Source of the DNA: CAYOBW01 sp964402115
GTDB taxonomy: Bacteria > Verrucomicrobiota > Kiritimatiellia > UBA8416 > CAYOBW01
DNA: 32,929 nucleotides
Assembly (NCBI GenBank): GCA_964402115.1
Contig: CAYOBW010000048.1
Location: forward strand, 1 to 32,929
Direction of reading: 5' to 3'
Part shown: one piece after another, positions 26,399 through 32,929 of the stretch
How the letters are laid out: every line of letters starts with the position of its first letter
Position numbering within the stretch: position 1 is the first letter of the stretch
Position numbers and translations under genes: made by a program
The notes under the pieces: generated by a model
What the model was told of the DNA's origin: nothing
Databases searched by the model: none
What the model saw: only the letters and a program-made list of their open reading frames with translations

Positions 26399-29300
26399 CT
26401 AACACAACGGGCTGGTGCCAGAACGACTGCCAGTAGCGCGCATCGGTCGCGTACACGTCGCAGACGTCGCGCGCCGCATCGAACGCCGGCGGCAGAACGC
26501 CGTAGCGCCGCATTTCGCGCACATAGTGGACGTTCGGCCGGAAGCCGGGCATGTCGAAGCGCTTGATCGCGTCCAACCGCGCGCCGGCGGCCCGGAGATG
26601 GTCGAGCACCCGCGCGTAGTCGGGATCGGCGGTCGACGCGAAGATGACCGGATGCACGACGGGGCGTGGCGCCCGGGGCAGGTCGTCGGGCACCGGCGTC
26701 GGCGCGGGGGCGGCGCCCACGGCGTACCCGCCCGCCTCGCGGGCCAGCGGGGCCAGGAGGGCAAGCGACTGCTCGGGGCGCGTCAGGTTGAAGATCGTGT
26801 GCCGTGAAAAGCGGCTCACGGGCCGCTGCCAGCCCTCGAAGTCCTGGTAACCGTCCATCGCGATCTGGTCGGTGACGAACCGCGGCAGGCGGTTCCCGTG
26901 ACAGACCGCGCAACGGCGCTGCATGGCCTCCCGGGCGGGCGGCGTCGAGGGCCAGTCGTCCGCCATCTCCCGCACGCACGCGTTGACGCGCCACCAGCCG
27001 CCGATCTGCCCCGACCCGTACGCGGCGTAGGTGCCGGCGTAGGGCGTCGCCACATCGAGCCAGAGGCGGACGACCGCGCGCTCGGCTGCGGTGAGGCGGA
27101 CGTCGTGGTGCGAGCCGTCTACCTTGCGCATGAGGGGCGCCGCGGAGCTGAACGTGGTGCCGGGGGCGTCGTTGCCGCCCGGCCGCCCCCCGATGTTGCT
27201 GAGGCCTTCCCAGCGATAGCCGGCGCCGTCGCGAATCTGGCGGTGCAGCAGCAGGTTGTAGTAGGCCAGCGAGTAGGTGGGCCCGCGGTCGCCGGTCAGC
27301 ACGACGCCCCCCTTGCGCTTCGCGGCATCGTGACAACCCACGCAGTGGCGGTCGAGGATCGGCTGGACGTCGCGCGGGAAGTCGAGGACGGGCGGCACAT
27401 CCGGCACGGGCACCGGCGTGCTCGGCGGGCGCCGGGCAGCCAGCCGCGCGCCCGCCCCGCCGGGCAGCGCCAGCCGCGCGCGGTCCTCGTGGCAGCCGAC
27501 GCAGCCGGCGCGCTCCCCCGGCTGCAGCGTGACGAAGCTGCGCATCTGCTTGACGCACCGCCCCTCCGCGTCCAGCGCGGCGAAGTAGACGCTGCGGCAG
27601 GCGGGCACATCGAAGTGCGCCGAGCCGTCGGCCTCCACCGGCACGGTCCCGAGTATGCGCTTGATCGTCCAGGAGCCCCCGTGGGCGATGGGCGTGGTGC
27701 CGCCGCCATGGAAATTGACGGGCTTGGGCAGATCCTCGAGCACGAGCAGGCTCCGGATCGCGCCGGGCTGCACACCCGCCATGTTGCGGCCTTCGCGGAC
27801 GTCGGTCAGCAGCAGGGTGCCGGTCGCCAGCGCCGGGTCCGTGCGTACGGGCAGCACGGGCTCGCGCGGGCGCGGCGTGAGCAGGCGCGGCTCGTGCACC
27901 ATCCGCGCGCCCTGGTGGATCGGGACGGCCCGGCCGCCGGGGCCCACCAGCACGAGCGTGCGGTCCACCGCCGCGAGGAAGCGCTGCGCGTCGAGGGGGA
28001 ACGGATCGCGGTAGCGGCCCGCGGCAAGCACGGAGGCCCGCGCCACGGTGTCGGGGCCGCGGCCCGGGGCCAGCAGCATGAGCGTGCCCATGTGCTCGTT
28101 CTGGCCGTGGTAGCCGGAGTCGACGTACACCACCTGCCCGGAGCCGGGCACCGGCTGGGCGTCGATGAAGACGCCGCCGGGGCGCATGTTGCCGAAGTAG
28201 GTCATGGCCGCCGTGCCGTCGGGGTTCATCGTCCAGAGGTGGTGGAAGGAGACGGCGTCGCGGTTCACGTACTCCCAGCGCGTGTAGAGGACGCGGCCGT
28301 CGGGCAGGATGGAAGGCGTGCTTTCGGTGACCGACCCGGAGGAGAGCAGGCGCGGGTTGCGGCCGTCGGCGTCGCACCGGCAGAGCAGCGCCACGGGCGC
28401 CAGCCAGCAGAGCACGTAGCGCTTGCAGCGCGACGAGCAGAAGACGATGTCGCCGTCGGGCAGGTAGGCGGGCTCGATGTCGTCCCACGGCCCGTCGGTA
28501 ATCTGCCGCAGGCCGCTGCCGTCGGCGTGGATCTCGTACAGGTGGTAGACGTGCGTGCCTCCCTTGCGGTAGGCGAAGAGGATGCGGCTGCCGTCGTAAC
28601 GCACGCAGGGATCGCGCACCGCCCCGCCGGGGTCGTCCAGCAGCACGCGGTGCGCTCCGGTGCGCAGCTGCAGGGCGCACAGCCGGCCGCCGTCGGCGCC
28701 GTGCAGCCACTCGTTGGTGTCGCCGCACGCGTAGCCGAAGTTCGCGTAGTAGTGCCCCGAGGGGTCGCGGCCGGGGTTGCGCTCGGCGAAGACGATCTCG
28801 ACAGCGGGCAGGGCGAGCGGGGCCAGCTGGCGGGCCCGCTCCTCGCGCACCGCAAGCTGCCGCGCCTCGTTCAGCGCGCGCAGCTCGCCGGCCCGCGCCT
28901 CGTAGTGCGCGCGCAGCTCGCCCGCGGAGAGGGCGCGGTTCCAGACCGCCACGTCATCGAGGTAGCCGCGGAAACGGGATCCGGCGGACGCAATGCCGGC
29001 CGAGTCGCCAAGGCCGAGCCGCTCGCCGGCGGCGGGGTGCAGCGTCCCGTCGAACGGCGCCTCGCCCACCAGGCGGCCGTCCAGGTAGACCTCCAGCCGG
29101 CTCGCGCGCGGGTCGGCGGGGTTGCGGCGGGCGACGCCGGCCACGTGCTGCCAGCAACCGGCTTCCACGCGCCCCCCCTCGGCCTGGACCAGCGCACCGT
29201 CGGCCTGCCCGTGATACAGGCTCACCGCGCCCTCGTGAACGGCGAGGTGCCAGGCGTAGCGGGGCGCCGCGCCCCAGCGCAGCACCAGCCGGGCCCAGGC

Positions 29301-29666
29301 GGGCGCCTGTCCCCCTGCCCAGACGGGGTGAATCCAGGCCTCCAGGGTGTAGTCCGGCCCGGTTACCGCCGCGCCGTCGTTCGTGGCGACCAGGGAAGAC
29401 GCCGCACCGGGCGCCAGGCCCAGGGCGACCGCCTGCCCGCGCGCCCCGGGTATGGCGCCGGCAGCCGCGAAGACGGGCGCCGCCGCGTCGCCGGGGTGTG
29501 GCGCGAGCCCGGCCGCACCGCTGCCATCCGCCGCGCGCAGCGAGCCGTCGAACGCCCAGGCGGCGATGCGGCCGTCGTCAGGCGCGGCGGCAGCCGCCCG
29601 CAACACCAGCGTTACCGGCAGCACAAGCCACAGCAGCCCGTAAAGGCGTTGGAAAAGGCACGGCAT
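26367..29666 (-). CDS. HzsA-like (hydrazine-synthase-alpha-related) triheme c-type protein with LamG domain
   Basis: The ATG at 29666 has a GGGGGTG-like ribosome-binding site 4 nt away and starts a signal peptide (MPCLFQRLYGLLWLVLPVTL). A GTG 30 nt upstream is in frame but less likely. The 1099-aa product has a LamG domain (about 30-245) and a short helical linker (250-282). A beta-propeller-like part follows with GSGLRQITDGPWDDIEP, YLPDGDIVFCSSRCKRYVLC (401-420) and TRWEYVNRD, typical of HzsA-like proteins of PVC bacteria. An HZS-alpha middle-domain stretch (RSLLVLEDLPKPVNFHGGG, about 638-656) comes next. Three CxxCH heme-binding sites lie at 722-726, 775-779 and 919-923. The C-terminal region has KRFDMPGFRP. 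It would work in the periplasm in electron transfer or an unknown redox reaction. Real hydrazine synthesis is not implied: relatives occur widely outside anammox bacteria. It is the first gene of the pair with the CotH protein. Confidence 0.82.
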   Translation of the reverse strand: MPCLFQRLYGLLWLVLPVTLVLRAAAAAPDDGRIAAWAFDGSLRAADGSGAAGLAPHPGDAAAPVFAAAGAIPGARGQAVALGLAPGAASSLVATNDGAAVTGPDYTLEAWIHPVWAGGQAPAWARLVLRWGAAPRYAWHLAVHEGAVSLYHGQADGALVQAEGGRVEAGCWQHVAGVARRNPADPRASRLEVYLDGRLVGEAPFDGTLHPAAGERLGLGDSAGIASAGSRFRGYLDDVAVWNRALSAGELRAHYEARAGELRALNEARQLAVREERARQLAPLALPAVEIVFAERNPGRDPSGHYYANFGYACGDTNEWLHGADGGRLCALQLRTGAHRVLLDDPGGAVRDPCVRYDGSRILFAYRKGGTHVYHLYEIHADGSGLRQITDGPWDDIEPAYLPDGDIVFCSSRCKRYVLCWLAPVALLCRCDADGRNPRLLSSGSVTESTPSILPDGRVLYTRWEYVNRDAVSFHHLWTMNPDGTAAMTYFGNMRPGGVFIDAQPVPGSGQVVYVDSGYHGQNEHMGTLMLLAPGRGPDTVARASVLAAGRYRDPFPLDAQRFLAAVDRTLVLVGPGGRAVPIHQGARMVHEPRLLTPRPREPVLPVRTDPALATGTLLLTDVREGRNMAGVQPGAIRSLLVLEDLPKPVNFHGGGTTPIAHGGSWTIKRILGTVPVEADGSAHFDVPACRSVYFAALDAEGRCVKQMRSFVTLQPGERAGCVGCHEDRARLALPGGAGARLAARRPPSTPVPVPDVPPVLDFPRDVQPILDRHCVGCHDAAKRKGGVVLTGDRGPTYSLAYYNLLLHRQIRDGAGYRWEGLSNIGGRPGGNDAPGTTFSSAAPLMRKVDGSHHDVRLTAAERAVVRLWLDVATPYAGTYAAYGSGQIGGWWRVNACVREMADDWPSTPPAREAMQRRCAVCHGNRLPRFVTDQIAMDGYQDFEGWQRPVSRFSRHTIFNLTRPEQSLALLAPLAREAGGYAVGAAPAPTPVPDDLPRAPRPVVHPVIFASTADPDYARVLDHLRAAGARLDAIKRFDMPGFRPNVHYVREMRRYGVLPPAFDAARDVCDVYATDARYWQSFWHQPVVLVNSVSVNGEQ

Positions 29667-29819
29667 GTACACCCCCACGCAACTGACGCAGCGCACGCAC
29701 GACGCATCAGCCGCGGCAGAAGCATCTCATTGGCGACAGGTTTCTGTAGCCGACAGCCAAATGATTCTGCCAAACTCAAACAGAAATCCGTGCATACCAT
29801 ACACCCGCAGCGCGCGCCA

Positions 29820-29858
29820 GTGCGTTCGTTTGCGTCCATAGTACATCGACGAACGCAC
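29820..29858. promoter_or_regulatory. Perfect 10-bp spaced palindrome between divergent genes
   Basis: GTGCGTTCGT (29820-29829) and its exact reverse complement ACGAACGCAC (29849-29858) are 19 nt apart. They lie in the 281-nt gap (29667-29947) between the HzsA-like gene and the divergent LamG-PATR gene. The gap is clearly AT-richer than the coding DNA. I found no promoter pair on either strand good enough to call. The palindrome is a candidate operator serving one or both genes. Confidence 0.5.
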
Positions 29859-29947
29859 AAGCACGCCAGAATGAGTACAGTATGACAGTGAACACTTGCG
29901 GAGGTGAACCTGGTCGCGTGACTGCGGACAGTGTCGGGAGGTGTGCC

Positions 29948-32929
29948 ATGCTCTCATTTGTCGAAGGTGGCCCGCGGCTGCGTGACGTGGAAATCGCGGA
30001 CAGGACGCGCTCGTTGGCCGTGGCCAGGCGGGCCGCGCTGACGCTCGCCGCGGCGAGTGTGCTCTGCGCCGCCCGCCCCGCCGGGGCCGGCTTGGTGGCC
30101 TACTGGAACTTCGACAACGCCGGTGCGCCGTATGCCGATACGGCGCCCAACGGCACGGTGGCCGACAACGGAACCGTCGTCGGCACGGCGCCGGACCAGG
30201 CGCCCGGCTGCTTCGGCAACGGCCTGCAGTTCCCCGGCGCCGCCAGCGCGCTGAACCTCGGCAGTTCGCCCGATTTCAACGCCTCAAACTACACGGTTTC
30301 CGCATGGCTGTGGGTGGATCCCGCGGCCACGAGCTGGCGCACGGCCATGGGCAGCTGGTTCTCGGGCTCCTTGTGGATGCACTTCGGCAAGGACAGCGGC
30401 GCCGTGTGGGGCGACTACGGCGGGGCGCAGACGTCGGGCGGGACCGTGAGCGGCGGGCAGTGGTTCCACGTCGTCTCCGTGCGCGGCCCGGCCACGAACG
30501 GCCTCTCGCTGTGGGTCAACGGCGACCGCGTGGCGCAGGCCACGGGCGCCCCGCCCGCCGGCCCGGGCGCCAACAACGTCTGGCTCGGCTCGAAGGACGG
30601 CGTCGGCAACTCCTGGTGGGGTAAGATGGACGACGTGGCGTTCTGGAACGCGGCGCTCACGCCGACGGGCAACGGCAAGGTCCGCGCGCTCTACACGGTG
30701 CCCACCGCGGGCATCGCGGATCTGGCCGGCTACGATGCGGGCAAGCTGAACGCGCTCTTCGGCGTGTACGATAGCGGCACGCCGGCGATGGTGGGACCGC
30801 TGACGTGGACCCGGGCGCCGGCCCTGGCCGGCCACAGCCCCGGCGACGTCTGGGCCGACGCCGGCGTTTACTACGTCCAACTGGGCGACACCAACGGCGT
30901 GGCCGGCACACTGCCGCTCGCCACCTGCCATTGGCGCGGCGAGACCAACGGCGTGGCCCTGGCCGATTGGGTGAGCGGCAACCCGGCCGCCACGAACTGG
31001 TTCGACCCGGTGGCGGGCGGACGGACGGCCTATGTCGACGGCGCGGCCGTGGTCTTCGACGATGCGCTGGCCGCCGCGGGCGCCGGCAGCGTGAACCTCG
31101 CCTCAGCCGTCGCGCCGGCAGGCGTCGCGGTGAGCAGCGAGGCTGTCGCCTATACGTTCCGCGGCAACGGCGGGATCACCGGGGCCACCGGCCTGACCAA
31201 GTCCGGCGCCGGCACGCTGACCGTCCAGACCACGAACGACTACCGGGGCGGCACGACCATCAACGGCGGCACGCTGCGCCTGGCCGGCGCGAATGACCGC
31301 CTGCCAACCGCAGGCGCGGTGGCGCTGGCCGACGCAGCCGGCGCACGGCTGGACCTCGACGGCCTGAGCCAGACCATCGCCAGCCTGTCCGGCGGCGGCG
31401 ACACGGGCGGCGACCTCGCCCTGGGCTCCGGCACGCTCACCGTCAACCAGGCCAGCGCCGCGGCGTACAACGGCGTCATCGGCGGCAGCGGCGGCTTCGT
31501 CAAGTCCGGCGTCGCGTCGCTGACGCTCGGCGGCACGCGGACCAACACGTTCACCGGGGCTCTCACCGCAAGCGCCGGCACGCTGACCCTCGCGAAACCC
31601 GCCGGCGTGGCCGCGGCCGGCGGCGACGTGGTCATCAATCCCGCGTCGGGCTGGATCGTGAACGGGCTGGCCGCCAACGGCGTGGAGCTGGCAGCGAGCG
31701 AGCAGATCCCCGACGCGGCGGTGCTCCACTTCACGGGGTCGGACTGGAGCGGGTTCAGGACCAGGGGCTTCACGGAAACCATCGCCGGACTCGACTCACC
31801 CGCCGGGAAGGGCGTCCTGGAGAACGTCGGCTACGGCGAACCCGGCGTGAGCAACGACGGCACCCTGATCCTCGCCGGCGCCGGCACGTACGCGTACAGC
31901 GGGTACATCCGCAACAACGACACGGTGGGCACGACCCGGCTGAACCTGACCAAGAGCGGCAACGGCACGCAGACCCTGAGCGGCGCCTACATCGAGTACT
32001 CCGGCCTGACCACCGTCAACGGCGGGAAGCTGGTCTTCGCCAATACCACCGGGCTGGGAGCCACCGTCATCAGCAACGCGGCCACGGTCGCCTTCTACGC
32101 GGACAGCAACAGCGGCTATGGCGTCCCCGGCAAGCTCTCGGGCAGCGGCCTCTACGAAGTGGACGGACCGGGCGGCGGCACCGTGTACCAGAACCGCGTG
32201 ATCGCGCGCGGCAACCTCTCCGACAACACGGGGCCCATCAACGTCATCAACAGCGGCAAGCTCTGGCTGGACCGCGCCGTCAACGCGATCGGCGATGCGG
32301 CCACGGTCAACGTCGGCGTGAGCGCCAGCTTCCACCTGTACTCGGCCAGCGGCTCCGACGCCTACGGCGCCTTCCAGGTGGCGGAGACCATCGGCGGCCT
32401 GGCGGGCGCCGGCAGCGTGTACGGCATGTGGGTGAACGGTACGCTTGCGCCCGTGCTCACGCTGGGTGGCGGTGACGTATCCGCGGCCTTCAGCGGCACG
32501 CTCGCCGACGCCGGCGCCATTGCCGGCCTCAAGCTCGGCAAGGTCGGCGCCGGCACGCAGACATTCAGCGGGGCCAACATCCGGCACGCGGGGGCGACGA
32601 CGGTCAACGGCGGCACGCTGGCGCTGCAGGACACGACGGGCTTCAGCTCCCCAACCACGGTCAATCCGGGCGCTACGCTGAGACTGAACAAGACCGTGAA
32701 CGGCTCCGCGAGCCGCTCCAAGCTCACCGGCACGCTCACCGGCGCGGGCACGCTGGACGTGAACCACGCCACCGCGGGCATCGGGGGCGGATGGGTGATC
32801 TTCAGCAGCGCCATCGTCGGGCTCTCCAACTTCACCGGCAGGGTCAACGTCAACGCCGGCGTGCTGTCCATGGACAACCTCGCGGGCGCCTGGTCGGGCA
32901 ACCCCGCGCTGCACGTCGCCGCGGGCGGG
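29948..32929 (+). CDS. LamG-PATR surface protein, 3'-truncated by window end
   Basis: The frame from the ATG at 29948 stays open through the last base (994 codons), so the C-terminus is missing. GGGAGGTG at 29936-29943 supports this start. A GTG at 29918 is also in frame, with GGAGGTG at 29900-29906 about 11 nt upstream, and cannot be excluded. The N-terminus has a long positive n-region and then a signal core (AALTLAAASVLCAARPAGAG). A LamG/concanavalin-A-like domain follows (about residues 48-235: LVAYWNFDN, YTVSAWLWVD, WFHVVSVRG, MDDVAFWN). From about residue 415 the protein consists of PATR repeats (GLTKSGAGTLTVQT, RGGTTINGGTLRL, KSGNGTQTLSG, TTVNGGTLAL), so it is a third PATR protein of the window. 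It is likely exported and structural or adhesive; its partner and anchor cannot be seen. Divergent from the HzsA-like gene. Confidence 0.85.
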   Translation, partial: MLSFVEGGPRLRDVEIADRTRSLAVARRAALTLAAASVLCAARPAGAGLVAYWNFDNAGAPYADTAPNGTVADNGTVVGTAPDQAPGCFGNGLQFPGAASALNLGSSPDFNASNYTVSAWLWVDPAATSWRTAMGSWFSGSLWMHFGKDSGAVWGDYGGAQTSGGTVSGGQWFHVVSVRGPATNGLSLWVNGDRVAQATGAPPAGPGANNVWLGSKDGVGNSWWGKMDDVAFWNAALTPTGNGKVRALYTVPTAGIADLAGYDAGKLNALFGVYDSGTPAMVGPLTWTRAPALAGHSPGDVWADAGVYYVQLGDTNGVAGTLPLATCHWRGETNGVALADWVSGNPAATNWFDPVAGGRTAYVDGAAVVFDDALAAAGAGSVNLASAVAPAGVAVSSEAVAYTFRGNGGITGATGLTKSGAGTLTVQTTNDYRGGTTINGGTLRLAGANDRLPTAGAVALADAAGARLDLDGLSQTIASLSGGGDTGGDLALGSGTLTVNQASAAAYNGVIGGSGGFVKSGVASLTLGGTRTNTFTGALTASAGTLTLAKPAGVAAAGGDVVINPASGWIVNGLAANGVELAASEQIPDAAVLHFTGSDWSGFRTRGFTETIAGLDSPAGKGVLENVGYGEPGVSNDGTLILAGAGTYAYSGYIRNNDTVGTTRLNLTKSGNGTQTLSGAYIEYSGLTTVNGGKLVFANTTGLGATVISNAATVAFYADSNSGYGVPGKLSGSGLYEVDGPGGGTVYQNRVIARGNLSDNTGPINVINSGKLWLDRAVNAIGDAATVNVGVSASFHLYSASGSDAYGAFQVAETIGGLAGAGSVYGMWVNGTLAPVLTLGGGDVSAAFSGTLADAGAIAGLKLGKVGAGTQTFSGANIRHAGATTVNGGTLALQDTTGFSSPTTVNPGATLRLNKTVNGSASRSKLTGTLTGAGTLDVNHATAGIGGGWVIFSSAIVGLSNFTGRVNVNAGVLSMDNLAGAWSGNPALHVAAGG

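Noticed and set aside
26367..29666. True hydrazine synthase, meaning an anammox organism
   Set aside because: No HzsB or HzsC or other anammox genes are present in the window, an extra LamG domain is fused, and HzsA-like proteins are widespread in non-anammox PVC bacteria.
21973..29885. Long plus-strand frames opposite the CotH and HzsA-like genes (about 1487 and 995 codons)
   Set aside because: The minus-strand products have recognisable domains throughout. The plus-strand translations are Arg/Ala/Gly-rich shadows without domains, signal peptides or ribosome-binding sites.
29667..29900. Promoters for the divergent genes
   Set aside because: Candidate -10 and -35 boxes (for example TACAGT near 29876 or TTGGCA on the minus strand) lack a partner at acceptable spacing, so none is called.
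30284..32914. Several minus-strand frames opposite the last gene
   Set aside because: They overlap a plus-strand frame that is open for 994 codons with LamG and PATR motifs. The antisense products show no family resemblance.

Overview
The window comes from a GC-rich bacterial chromosome rich in very large secreted proteins: GH38-type alpha-mannosidases, autotransporter-associated beta-strand-repeat (PATR) giants, a CotH-kinase/lamin-tail protein, and an HzsA-like (hydrazine-synthase-alpha-related) c-type cytochrome with a LamG domain. This mix is typical of the PVC superphylum, most likely Kiritimatiellota, Lentisphaerota or another Verrucomicrobiota-like lineage. That placement is inferred from gene content only; there is no rRNA or other phylogenetic marker here. 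I saw no tRNA, rRNA, CRISPR array, transposase or phage gene.

Layout. (1) 1-7945, plus strand: a 5'-truncated GH38 glycosidase with an embedded F5/8-type domain; a small secreted cystatin-like protein 19 nt downstream; an exported class D (OXA-type) beta-lactamase; and a second exported GH38-like enzyme (DUF5054-like) preceded by a hairpin-rich leader. The cystatin and beta-lactamase look less GC-rich than the flanking glycosidases. (2) 7958-9305, minus strand: a two-gene operon for an ICMT/PEMT-like membrane methyltransferase and a WaaP/RIO-like small kinase, with a recognisable promoter at 9354-9382. (3) 9561-20194, plus strand: two adjacent giant paralogous PATR proteins (1714 and 1826 aa), 8 nt apart, driven by a sigma70-like promoter whose -35 and spacer lie inside a perfect 10-bp spaced palindrome. 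The second giant looks like an internal fusion of two such proteins. The pair shares a block almost identical at the DNA level. (4) 20195-20625: a convergent intergenic region with about 2.4 copies of a 92-93-bp hairpin-rich tandem repeat. (5) 20626-29666, minus strand: an HzsA-like triheme protein followed, with a 4-nt GTGA stop/start overlap, by a 1914-aa CotH-kinase/lamin-tail/LamG protein. The overlap sits inside an array of GTGAACA heptamers. (6) 29948-32929, plus strand: a LamG-PATR protein cut off by the window end, divergent from the cytochrome gene, with another perfect 10-bp spaced palindrome between them.

How it may work together (inference): nearly every product is predicted to be exported. 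The first block fits removal of mannose-containing glycans outside the cytoplasm, with a protease inhibitor and a beta-lactamase as protective functions. The PATR, LamG and CotH proteins look like surface or matrix components, and CotH could phosphorylate secreted proteins. No single textbook system spans the whole window. The least explained parts are the regulatory palindromes, the repeat-embedded stop/start junction, the mosaic PATR pair, and the pairing of an HzsA-like cytochrome with a CotH kinase.
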